DNA of 9,531 bases from CAZBBC01 sp964489835. GTDB lineage: Bacteria; Calditrichota; Calditrichia; JAJRVZ01. The notes beneath the pieces are model-generated. The model was not told the origin of the DNA. It saw only the letters and a list, made by a program, of their open reading frames with translations, and did no database searches. A program made the position numbers and the translations under genes. The stretch spans positions 1 through 9,531 of the forward strand of contig CAZBBC010000165.1 of NCBI GenBank assembly GCA_964489835.1, read 5' to 3'. Shown here piece after piece: positions 1-6,122 of the stretch; position 1 is the first letter of the stretch, and each line of letters opens with the position of its first letter.

Positions 1-81
1 TATTATAATTTATTTGTTGTTTTTTATGACTGGTTATTGAAAATGTATTATTCAGGTAAATTAATAAAAAATGTCAATTTA

Positions 82-95
82 GTGATATAAATCAA
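82..95. promoter_or_regulatory. FNR/CRP-like palindrome upstream of the PilZ-like gene
   Basis: GTGAT-ATAA-ATCAA matches the FNR consensus TTGAT-N4-ATCAA at nine of the ten fixed positions. It ends about 100 bases before the ATG of the PilZ-like gene, a plausible activator distance. The surrounding 1-199 leader is very AT-rich, so a chance match is quite possible. I could not assign convincing -35 and -10 boxes, and nothing else in the leader looks like a gene. If real, the site would tie the downstream gene to oxygen or redox status through a Crp/Fnr-family regulator. Confidence 0.28.
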
Positions 96-199
96 ATTTG
101 TTACAATGTTAATGTAATAGACTTTTATTGAACAGGTTTGTTACCATAAATTGATAACAGCCATATCTATGGTAAAAACATAACATACTGGTGTGATGA

Positions 200-565
200 A
201 TGAATGGTATAGAACGTAGATATTTAGATCGTTTTTATATACCTGGTGGAGAGATTCGTTATCTTTGCAAAGATGGACGTTCAGGCCGTGTACCATTGGC
301 CGATTTTACGAAAATCAGCGCCAGATTTTGTGCAGAGCACAAATTGCGTGAAGGTGATACACTGGATCTGGAATTGCTGATTCCTGAGAAAGAGGCCATT
401 GTGATCAAAGGGATCGTAATTCTGATCACTGAGCCAGATTCAGACCATTCGATTTACTATGTCGCGCAGTTTTTACCCTTTGGTTCCGATGAACGTTATA
501 ATTCAATGGAGAGTCATAAACAGCTGACAGAAGTTACTAGAGAATATTTGCAGGCTGTTGGGTAA
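200..565 (+). CDS. PilZ-like domain protein, probable c-di-GMP receptor with degenerate motif
   Basis: This 121-residue protein looks like a stand-alone PilZ domain, a small beta-barrel that binds cyclic di-GMP and passes the signal to motility, secretion or polysaccharide machinery. The arginine motif is visible near the N-terminus (R7-xxx-R11, preceded by R6). The second binding motif, normally D/N-x-S-x-x-G about 20-25 residues later, appears as D35-F-T37-K-I-S40, so Ser is replaced by Thr and Gly by Ser. The rest alternates short beta strands (residues 55-75 and 84-93, ending in a YYVAQF segment like the PilZ closing strand), then a charged C-terminal helix (about 99-118). No signal peptide or membrane segment is present, so it should be cytoplasmic. 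The ATG at 200 has a weak GGTG six bases upstream. It is a single gene that converges on the iron-sulfur gene. The PilZ call is probable; c-di-GMP binding is uncertain because of the altered motif. Confidence 0.62.
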   Translation: MNGIERRYLDRFYIPGGEIRYLCKDGRSGRVPLADFTKISARFCAEHKLREGDTLDLELLIPEKEAIVIKGIVILITEPDSDHSIYYVAQFLPFGSDERYNSMESHKQLTEVTREYLQAVG

Positions 566-567
566 AT

Positions 568-596
568 AAATATTAAGATATATCTTCATTTTTTTT
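568..596 (+). terminator. weak candidate terminator after the PilZ-like gene
   Basis: The self-complementary AAGATATATCTT (575-586) lies ten bases after the PilZ-like stop codon and is followed within two bases by a run of eight T (589-596). The core stem is only four A/T-rich pairs around a TATA loop, and outer pairing is interrupted by mismatches, so the hairpin is weak. Position and T-tract fit a rho-independent terminator for the plus-strand gene. On the other strand no comparable T-tract follows the hairpin. Confidence 0.35.
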
Positions 597-1757
597 CTAT
601 TTTTTAGATGCCAATAAACGATCGACTTTTGACTTTACCTGCATCATGATAATCTCTGATGATCGTAATTTTCCCCTGGAACGGCCCAGCTGGATATATT
701 TTTCAATATTATTTTTAGGTACAAGGGGTTGCTCTTTTTCCGGTTTGCGGACAAGATGCAAAGAATCTGTCGGGCAGGTGGTCACACAAAGCCCACAACC
801 GATGCAGCGGTCCCTGTTAACTACTGATTTATAGTCTTCTATTGTCAGGGCCTCCATCGGGCAACGATCAAGACAAATACTGCATCCGTCACAGCTTTCA
901 GGATCTGATACAACGTAAAATGGGGAAGAAATAAGTTCAACTGGTTTGGGATATTTTTTTATCGTTCTTAGTACGCCACAGCAACAACCACAGCAACAGC
1001 AAATATTGGCCGCTTTTTGAGCGTTACTTGGTTGAAGGACCAGTCCCGCTTCATCGGCTTTTTTAAGAATGTCCAACGCCTCCTGATGATCAATGATCCG
1101 TCCAAGTCCGTTTCGTTGATAATAGTCGGCAGCGGATCCAAAGACCAGGCAGACTTCTTCCGGTGCCGGACAGCCTTCTCCCACTAAGGATTTTTCGCGA
1201 CGGCAAATACAGGGAGCTACGGCGATATTTTTCTGATTTTTTATCAATTCTTCGGCATTCTCGTAAGTGGAAATTTCCATTGTTGGCGTAATACTTTTAT
1301 CTACAGGAATCGTCCTTAATTGCGGTACTTTCCAGGCTTCCTGCATCAGTGTCGGGAGGTACTCATTCATATCATTGATTAAATCAGAGTCCAGATCGTT
1401 AACATGGTATTCCCAAATACCGATCACCAGTTGATTGGACATATATGTTGTCGGTTTATTATCAGACTCCATACTGTAAATTAATCCCTTTTTTGCCATT
1501 TCTTCCAGGCGTGTTTCCGCTTCCCCACGACTTATTTTTGCCCGGCGGGTGATTACCCTTGCTTCTTCAGGGATTAGGGTTACATGAAGGGCTAGCGCCG
1601 CCTCATCCGGATTAAAAAATCTGCGAAGAATCCTTAATTCCACACCACTTTCTGTGGCAGGAAAACCAGCCGGCATTTTATCCAGATAGGCGGCTAATTT
1701 ATAGTATACAGGATCAACATGATTTTTATCTGTTTTTAAAGGATGGTCCGTATTCAC
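597..1757 (-). CDS. cysteine-rich 4Fe-4S protein: winged-helix-like N-terminus, CCCC-G-CCC block, double ferredoxin domain
   Basis: Iron-sulfur protein, probably a soluble redox or redox-sensing factor; its reaction is unknown. Positions below count from the GTG at 1763. Residues about 38-110 resemble a winged helix-turn-helix (charged helices, then a strand-turn-strand with a polar wing). Residues 181-211 carry a first cysteine set, C185-x-C187-RR, C198 and C205. Residues 255-262 read CCCCGCCC, seven cysteines in eight positions. Two classic ferredoxin motifs follow (C291/294/297/301-P and C320/323/326/330-P), enough for two 4Fe-4S clusters. No signal peptide is seen, so it should be cytoplasmic. 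The first possible start, GTG at 1763, sits almost against the GAGGAA ribosome site. GTG at 1757 has a proper six-base spacer and is chosen here, giving 386 residues. I recall similar proteins in anaerobes annotated only as 4Fe-4S binding protein. The cofactor held by the central block is inference. It is divergent from the DUF4382 gene. Confidence 0.88.
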   Translation of the reverse strand: MNTDHPLKTDKNHVDPVYYKLAAYLDKMPAGFPATESGVELRILRRFFNPDEAALALHVTLIPEEARVITRRAKISRGEAETRLEEMAKKGLIYSMESDNKPTTYMSNQLVIGIWEYHVNDLDSDLINDMNEYLPTLMQEAWKVPQLRTIPVDKSITPTMEISTYENAEELIKNQKNIAVAPCICRREKSLVGEGCPAPEEVCLVFGSAADYYQRNGLGRIIDHQEALDILKKADEAGLVLQPSNAQKAANICCCCGCCCGVLRTIKKYPKPVELISSPFYVVSDPESCDGCSICLDRCPMEALTIEDYKSVVNRDRCIGCGLCVTTCPTDSLHLVRKPEKEQPLVPKNNIEKYIQLGRSRGKLRSSEIIMMQVKSKVDRLLASKK

Positions 1758-1951
1758 AATCACTTCCTCTTAAAATTTTTATCTCATCTGATCATTTGAT
1801 ACTGTTGTATAGGAACTGCTTTTTCTGTTTGCCTATTCATAATAAGACTAAATGAAATAACAGGCAACATATAAATGATAAAAACTATGTTTGGAAAATT
1901 CATTAAGAGATGATCATTTTTGTTGAACCGAGCATTCTATTCTTATTTTAT

Positions 1952-1970
1952 GTGATGGTAAACACATCAC
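1952..1970. promoter_or_regulatory. perfect inverted repeat, candidate operator upstream of the DUF4382 gene
   Basis: GTGATG-GTAAACA-CATCAC has perfect six-base arms around seven bases, the size of a site for a dimeric regulator. It lies 55 bases upstream of the DUF4382 start codon within the roughly 270-base divergent spacer shared with the iron-sulfur gene. The same spacer holds two copies of TGATCATTT (1789-1797 and 1911-1919). GTGA...TCAC arms recall CRP-family half sites, but the spacing is not the classic one, so the regulator is unknown. Confidence 0.35.
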
Positions 1971-2025
1971 CTGTATAAGGTTTTTTGTAACATTGACAAT
2001 AAAACGCATATTAGGAGACATAATT

Positions 2026-2805
2026 ATGTGGAACAGTAAATTGATAGTCATGTTAGTGGTTATGACTTTATTATTATTATTTAGTTGTGAAAAAGATTCT
2101 ACCGGTTTGGCCCCGGGGCAGGGTATCCTGAATATTTATGTAACCGATGCCCCGGCCGTTTATGACTCTGTTAACATTACCTTCTCTCAAGTCAGTGCAC
2201 ACATCGATTCTGAATGGGTTACAGTGACCGGTGAACCGGTGACTGTTGATCTATTGAAATGGACGAACGGAAATAAGCTACTCATCGGATCAGCGGAAGT
2301 ACCTGCAGGCAAATACACACAGATACGGATCATAATCGATGAGGCAGAGATAGGAGTCGATGGTAAAGTTTTTCCTTTGGATGTTCCTAGTGGTGCAAAA
2401 ACAGGATTAAAATTTGGGCCTCAGTTTACGATCGAAGAGGGATCTTCGTACGATTTAATATTTGATTTCGATGTAAGCCGATCAATCGTCGTCACTGGTT
2501 CCATAAATGATCCAAAAGGATACAAATTAAAACCTCATATACGGGTTGTCAGCAAGGCGGTAACCGGTTCAATTTCGGGATTAGTGTCACCGGCGGATCA
2601 TGTTCCCTGGGCATATGCTATTCAAGATATTGATACCATTACGTCCAGTATGGTTGATACCAGCGGCTATTTTAGATTGAGTTTCCTGCCGGAGGGCATG
2701 TATACCGTGTCGGTCGTGGATACCAATGGATTATCTAATGATCAGGCTAATGTTCTGGTAATCGCTGGGAATGATAATGATTTAGGCCCGATGGATCTGA
2801 ATTAA
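2026..2805 (+). CDS. DUF4382 lipoprotein with C-terminal carboxypeptidase-regulatory-like domain
   Basis: A 259-residue predicted lipoprotein of unknown function. The start is set at ATG 2026, which has an ideal AGGAG eight bases upstream; the in-frame TTG at 1993 has none and would spoil the signal peptide. Residues 5-20 are a hydrophobic signal ending in a lipobox L-F-S-C21, so Cys21 should be lipid-anchored. Residues about 31-178 match DUF4382: it opens with G-x-L-N-I-Y-V-T-D-A-P, continues with V-D-L-L, the P-A-G-K-Y-T-Q-I-R segment, and closes with L-K-P-H-I-R-V. Residues about 181-259 look like a carboxypeptidase-regulatory or SpaA-like beta sandwich (G-S-I-S-G-L-V opening, then G-Y-F-R-L and L-P-E-G-M-Y-T-V-S-V). 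The fold is presumably extracytoplasmic and may bind other envelope or surface components. It runs into the convergent beta-barrel gene and shares its stop bases. Confidence 0.88.
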   Translation: MWNSKLIVMLVVMTLLLLFSCEKDSTGLAPGQGILNIYVTDAPAVYDSVNITFSQVSAHIDSEWVTVTGEPVTVDLLKWTNGNKLLIGSAEVPAGKYTQIRIIIDEAEIGVDGKVFPLDVPSGAKTGLKFGPQFTIEEGSSYDLIFDFDVSRSIVVTGSINDPKGYKLKPHIRVVSKAVTGSISGLVSPADHVPWAYAIQDIDTITSSMVDTSGYFRLSFLPEGMYTVSVVDTNGLSNDQANVLVIAGNDNDLGPMDLN

Positions 2806-3251
2806 AAAAAATATCTCACACCGATCGCTCCGTTAAAGTCAAAATCAGTACCGGGTGCCAAATTCATCACCGGTACTAATTCAAGAAAAATATCCAGAGG
2901 AATATTGGCAAACTGGTAATCCAGTCCAATGACACCTCGTATACCCAATGATGAATCGCCGTTAAATCCAAGTCTGGCGCCAATGCCGTAGTAGATGGGA
3001 AGCCGGCCTCTGTTTATGTTTATAATACGATCGTTGTGCCACAGATAATCTCCATGAAAATACATTCGGTCGTGTTTGCCTAATGACCAGGCAATGGCTC
3101 CATCTACTGCCGTGGTTCGGGACGTCCAATATTTTAAACTGATTCCGGTTGGCTCACCCAAAATTATTCCAAGACCTAATCCGTAATTCTGTGCTTCAGA
3201 TGCTCCAACAAATACCATCATCAGTATGAAGATACTACAATTCTTTTTCAA
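2802..3251 (-). CDS. small outer-membrane beta-barrel protein
   Basis: A 149-residue protein with a signal peptide (K2-K3, hydrophobic 7-15, probable cleavage after A-S-E-A20). The mature part is about 129 residues of alternating aromatic/hydrophobic strands with short turns. It starts N-Y-G-L-G-L-G-I-I-L-G-E-P-T-G-I-S and ends G-V-R-Y-F-F, with the terminal aromatic typical of proteins handed to the BAM insertion complex. Size and pattern suggest an eight-stranded barrel. The opening segment resembles the DUF3996 / BAPKO_0422-like barrels as I recall them; that family name is tentative. Function is unknown. The start is a TTG: the frame stays open upstream to a stop near 3312 with no ATG, and TTG gives a well-formed signal peptide, but the ribosome site is weak. 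Its TAA overlaps the TAA of the convergent DUF4382 gene. Confidence 0.8.
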   Translation of the reverse strand: MKKNCSIFILMMVFVGASEAQNYGLGLGIILGEPTGISLKYWTSRTTAVDGAIAWSLGKHDRMYFHGDYLWHNDRIININRGRLPIYYGIGARLGFNGDSSLGIRGVIGLDYQFANIPLDIFLELVPVMNLAPGTDFDFNGAIGVRYFF

Positions 3252-3294
3252 AAATTTACCATTTTTCCATTTACGGTAATTTAATAAAAATAAC

Positions 3295-3340
3295 CACAGA
3301 GTACCTAGTACTCACCCTCCGGGTGAGCGAGAGCCTCTGG
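3295..3340. repeat. overlapping palindromes in the spacer upstream of the beta-barrel gene
   Basis: Three inverted repeats are packed into 46 bases: AGTAC-CTA-GTACT (3300-3312), CTCACCC-TCC-GGGTGAG (3311-3327), and an outer CAGAG (3297-3301) that pairs with CTCTG (3335-3339). The arms overlap by two bases, so they are partly alternative folds. A terminator is unlikely, because the beta-barrel gene reads away from it and no T-run follows. The CCACAGAG lead resembles the CCAC-plus-word repeats seen elsewhere in this window. It looks like an intergenic repeat unit. Confidence 0.5.
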
Positions 3341-3370
3341 TCGGTCAAATTATAACAAATAAAATGCTTT

Positions 3371-3480
3371 TACCACGAAGACCACGAAGATCTTATATTG
3401 ATTATTCCTTTACTTAAATCGAACTTAATACAAAAATTATATTAATAATTAAAAACTTCGTGTGCTTCGTGCACTTCGTA
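3371..3480. repeat. CCACGAAG inverted-repeat element abutting the DUF6599 stop
   Basis: The left arm contains ACCACGAAG-ACCACGAAG (3372-3389). The right arm (3455-3480) read on the minus strand has ACGAAG three times at 8-9-base intervals (TACGAAG, then two CACGAAG). Between them lie about 65 AT-rich bases. The whole is a roughly 110-base element with tandem words inside inverted arms. The right arm ends at position 3480, one base before the gene's TAA triplet region at 3482. Repeats of this wording are familiar from intergenic regions of many environmental bacterial genomes. No coding capacity is visible. Confidence 0.6.
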
Positions 3481-3481
3481 G

Positions 3482-4315
3482 TTAAATAAATATTTTCAAT
3501 CTTTTAAGCAAAATTTCCAGATCCTCTGCATCGGTAACCCCAAAAATCCCGGCAGCTGTTAATACCAGTCCGGTCATTCCCTGATATGGTATTGTTCTGT
3601 AATACACCGGATATTCATCCATGGCCATTTTATGCCATTTTTCACCAAGATTGCTTAAAATGTCTTTTTCAGTTTCATCCGCGGATGGGATGATTTTATA
3701 ATATTGAAATTCCTGGCCATTGCATTCTTTAAAGCTGGCGTAGGCACAATTTTTTAATTCGGATAAACCCAGATAGCCAACTTTCGTATATCCCTGGGAG
3801 CCTTCGATTCGCCCTTTTATGGGAAGAAGGTCCAATTCCGCCGGCATAGCGTTGGTTCCGGGTAGTGCCGAGGCGATCTCTTGTAGCAGATCTTTTCCGG
3901 AAGTTACCGATAGTTCGCCTTCGAAGGCATAAATTTTTACATAATATTTACCTTTGAACATGAGACATTGTGAAGGCGGTACAATTACCGCTTCAGCCCC
4001 TATAGAATATCTTTCAGCGATTCCCCGGCTTTCCGTAGCATAGACACCGAAAGCGTGAAGCGGCTTTCCCATATCGTAAATATCTATGGAGACAGCAATA
4101 CTCTCCGCACTGAATTCTCCCATACACATACTTTGAAAGCCATAATCGATAAATTGGTCAGCGGCGCCATTGATATACTCCCAGAGATTGTCGGGATTGT
4201 AATACACCACTTCTTCGATCGATTTCCAACCATGAATTTCTGGGAAATCACCTGCCAGTACCGTGGCACTTATCGTCACGACAACTATGATGGTAATTGT
4301 TATCTGTTTCATCAT
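3482..4315 (-). CDS. secreted DUF6599 family protein
   Basis: A 277-residue protein of unknown function. It has a signal peptide (residues 1-21, hydrophobic 6-20, probable cleavage V-L-A21 before G-D-F-P), so it is exported; no lipobox is seen. The family mark is clear at residues 44-60, L-W-E-Y-I-N-G-A-A-D-Q-F-I-D-Y-G-F, the hallmark region of DUF6599. It is followed by I-D-I-Y-D-M (78-83) and A-F-G-V-Y (88-92), also typical. The remainder (about 105-275) alternates strands and helices with no obvious catalytic motif. The first of two adjacent ATG codons is chosen because AAGGA (4327-4331 on the other strand) lies 11 bases upstream. It follows the exported aldo/keto reductase on the same strand but 405 bases away across a repeat, so it probably has its own promoter. 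Export of both neighbours suggests periplasmic partners, which is inference only. Confidence 0.85.
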   Translation of the reverse strand: MMKQITITIIVVVTISATVLAGDFPEIHGWKSIEEVVYYNPDNLWEYINGAADQFIDYGFQSMCMGEFSAESIAVSIDIYDMGKPLHAFGVYATESRGIAERYSIGAEAVIVPPSQCLMFKGKYYVKIYAFEGELSVTSGKDLLQEIASALPGTNAMPAELDLLPIKGRIEGSQGYTKVGYLGLSELKNCAYASFKECNGQEFQYYKIIPSADETEKDILSNLGEKWHKMAMDEYPVYYRTIPYQGMTGLVLTAAGIFGVTDAEDLEILLKRLKIFI

Positions 4316-4408
4316 ACACGCGCCATTCCTTACTAATATTTTCTAAATTTCTGTTCACTTTACGCATCTATTATAAGAATATTCTTATTAGCCTGATCTA
4401 TTCATAGC

Positions 4409-4423
4409 GCAGCCGTTGGCTGC
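4409..4423. repeat. short perfect hairpin GCAGCC-GTT-GGCTGC
   Basis: A six-pair GC-rich stem with a three-base loop lies just before the A-run that opens the longer repeat element at 4429. It is in the spacer upstream of the DUF6599 gene. On either strand it could act as a weak terminator: on the plus strand an A-run follows, and on the minus strand the upstream A-run reads as T before rather than after the stem. It is more likely part of the repeat. Confidence 0.4.
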
Positions 4424-4428
4424 AAACA

Positions 4429-4713
4429 AAAAAAAATAGTCCACGGATTCCACGGATTAACACGGATTTTATTTAAAAATTATTATTATTTTAGTTTTAA
4501 TCCGTGCAAATCAGTTTCCGCCATGTTGTATATCCCGTTTCACGGGATAGGCGGATCCGCTGTGGCGGATAATCTGCGTCATCCGTGTTCTATTAATATC
4601 GCTTAATATCGCTGCGCCGCTGCGAGAAATGAATTATCCAGGTTAGCAAAAATTTTGCTAATCGCCCTGCGATCCGCGGCGGAAATAACAAAGTTTTTGG
4701 CTACAATAGCATA
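4429..4713. repeat. hairpin-rich intergenic repeat, full-length copy A
   Basis: About 285 non-coding bases built from inverted and tandem words. It opens with an A-run and TAGTCCACGGATT, followed by CACGGATT twice more (4450-4477). Complementary ATCCGTG words follow at 4500-4506 and 4581-4587. Inside are nested perfect stems: TCCGCC (4517-4522) with GGCGGA (4550-4555), enclosing TATCCCGT-TTC-ACGGGATA (4531-4549), then ATCCGC-TGTG-GCGGAT (4555-4570). TTAATATCGC is tandemly doubled (4593-4612), and TTAGCAAAAATTTTGCTAA (4643-4661) is a perfect palindrome. Four blocks recur in order at 7671-7792, including a 27-base block (4687-4713) with two mismatches. It ends eight bases before the stop of the aldo/keto reductase gene. 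No gene is visible in it. Confidence 0.75.
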
Positions 4714-4720
4714 CCGCAGC

Positions 4721-6091
4721 TCAAGCCAGCGTTAACATTTTATGGGCGGTGAGCAGCTGGGTTGGAATATCTATTTTATACAAACAGGCCGATAAACAAG
4801 GTTCATGGCAGCCAATACATAATGACCCATTTTTATCCTCCAGGCGAGCATATTTTAATATGGCCTCTTTTTCGCGTCCCTGATGTTCATAATAAGAGGC
4901 GTAACGCATAATGGTGCTGACAGGTAAATGATTAGGACATTGGGGCATACAATCATTACAACCATGCCGGCAGTATTGGTTGTTATACAATTCTTTATAT
5001 TTGTCAAGAAAACCTGTTTTTTGTTGATTAAGATCTTTTCCTGAGAAGGGTATAATTTTATCCACAGAATCAAAATCAACAAAGGAGACACAAATGGAGT
5101 GCATATCAGGATTTTGGCGGACCCAGCGAATACTATTGATACGAAGCTCCTCCTCGGTATTGATCCCATAGGTATCGATAAATGGTTTGGTCTTATGATA
5201 GTCCTCCTGCTGCTCTTCTATCCATTCTTGCATCTTTTGATTAATTTCATCCTGTGAATCGTAACGGCTTTGAAGGCGTTTTAAGTATTTTTTTTGTTCT
5301 TCTGTTGGATGAGCAGGGTCGTAATTTTCTTTTGCCAATACACCGGGAGACGTTTTCATTGCCGTCGTCCCCACGTTATTTTCTTTGCAGGCCTTTAGAA
5401 TATTTTCGGCAGATTCACGATTCATAAAGTTGTAGATGAGCAACATCACATCAAATCTTCCGTCAACGGCTGCTGCTGTCAGCACTTTTTCCATGCTATC
5501 TTCATCAACTTTTCTCGGGCCATGAGAAGATAGGCCGGCAAATCTTAGCCTTCCTTCCGCTTTTAATTTAGCCACAACCGAATGAAATTCCGGTTTATTA
5601 AGAAGGGAGACTTTTCTTACGCCATGCATATAAAGACAGTCCACATAATCGATTTCCATTCTTTCCAGACAACCTCGGAAACGGGAGACGATTGAATCCT
5701 CACTTTCTTCAGGAGAAATATGGAGTTTGGTTGTTATAAAAACTTTTTTACGATCCATATGTTTTAAAGCTTTGCCAAGCTTACGTTCCGAATCGCCATT
5801 CTGATACCCTTCCGCATTATCAAAATAGTTGACGCCTTTATCATAAGCGTACCGGAAGACATTCGGTTCTTTAACTCTAAGGGTGCCCATGCTAAGGTCA
5901 GATACCTTAAAACCGGTACGGCCCAAGGTTCTGTATTCCTGGATGATTGAAGGCTGTTCTTCTTTATCTGAAGCAAACAAGCTTTTATGTGTTAGTCCTG
6001 CAGAAATGGTACTGCCGGCTGTTACTGCACTACTGATCTGGATAAATTTTCTGCGTGAAATTAGATGATCATGTTTTTTTTGTCGTGCCAT
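4721..6091 (-). CDS. Tat-exported aldo/keto reductase with C-terminal iron-sulfur module
   Basis: NAD(P)H-type oxidoreductase of the COG1453 aldo/keto reductase group, 456 residues; substrate unknown. A twin-arginine signal is clear: S12-R13-R14-K-F-I, then a weakly hydrophobic stretch and probable cleavage after L-F-A40, so the folded, cofactor-loaded protein should reach the periplasm. The (beta/alpha)8 domain (about 52-350) keeps the full catalytic tetrad: D91 and Y96 in F-D-N-A-E-G-Y, K122 in T-T-K-L, H156 in Y-M-H-G. Residues about 253-310 form a long charged insertion of helical character. The C-terminus has two cysteine sets, C374-x3-C378-x2-C381-x3-C385-P and C425-x2-C428-x3-C432-x3-C436. 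These could hold one or two 4Fe-4S clusters. The start has GAGAGGA seven bases upstream. An NAD(P)H enzyme outside the cytoplasm is odd; electrons may instead come through the clusters. Divergent from the HD-GYP regulator. Confidence 0.93.
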   Translation of the reverse strand: MARQKKHDHLISRRKFIQISSAVTAGSTISAGLTHKSLFASDKEEQPSIIQEYRTLGRTGFKVSDLSMGTLRVKEPNVFRYAYDKGVNYFDNAEGYQNGDSERKLGKALKHMDRKKVFITTKLHISPEESEDSIVSRFRGCLERMEIDYVDCLYMHGVRKVSLLNKPEFHSVVAKLKAEGRLRFAGLSSHGPRKVDEDSMEKVLTAAAVDGRFDVMLLIYNFMNRESAENILKACKENNVGTTAMKTSPGVLAKENYDPAHPTEEQKKYLKRLQSRYDSQDEINQKMQEWIEEQQEDYHKTKPFIDTYGINTEEELRINSIRWVRQNPDMHSICVSFVDFDSVDKIIPFSGKDLNQQKTGFLDKYKELYNNQYCRHGCNDCMPQCPNHLPVSTIMRYASYYEHQGREKEAILKYARLEDKNGSLCIGCHEPCLSACLYKIDIPTQLLTAHKMLTLA

Positions 6092-6116
6092 ATTATTTTC
6101 CTCTCAGAAGATGTCT

Positions 6117-6122
6117 ATTATA
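6117..6122 (-). promoter_or_regulatory. candidate -10 box for the aldo/keto reductase gene
   Basis: A perfect TATAAT on the minus strand lies about 11 bases upstream of the GAGAGGA ribosome site, which would give a short leader. No good -35 box is found at 16-18 bases, so support is limited to the -10 match in an AT-rich region. Confidence 0.28.

Noticed and set aside
646..834. Plus-strand open frame of 62 codons inside the iron-sulfur gene
   Set aside because: It is antisense to a clear ferredoxin domain, with no ribosome site or recognisable protein.
1993..2025. TTG at 1993 as the start of the DUF4382 lipoprotein
   Set aside because: It has no ribosome site, and the extra 11 residues precede a well-formed lipoprotein signal. 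ATG 2026 has AGGAG at ideal spacing. The same bases read TTGACA, but no -10 box fits before the start codon.
3371..3480. CRISPR array
   Set aside because: The repeated words are only about 8-10 bases long, contiguous and inverted between arms, with no unique spacers of regular length and no cas genes.
4055..4336. Plus-strand open frame of 93 codons over the start of the DUF6599 gene
   Set aside because: It is antisense to the conserved DUF6599 region and has no domain-like composition.
4429..4713. Insertion sequence
   Set aside because: No transposase reading frame is present. The element is all non-coding stems and short tandem words, so at most a non-autonomous element.
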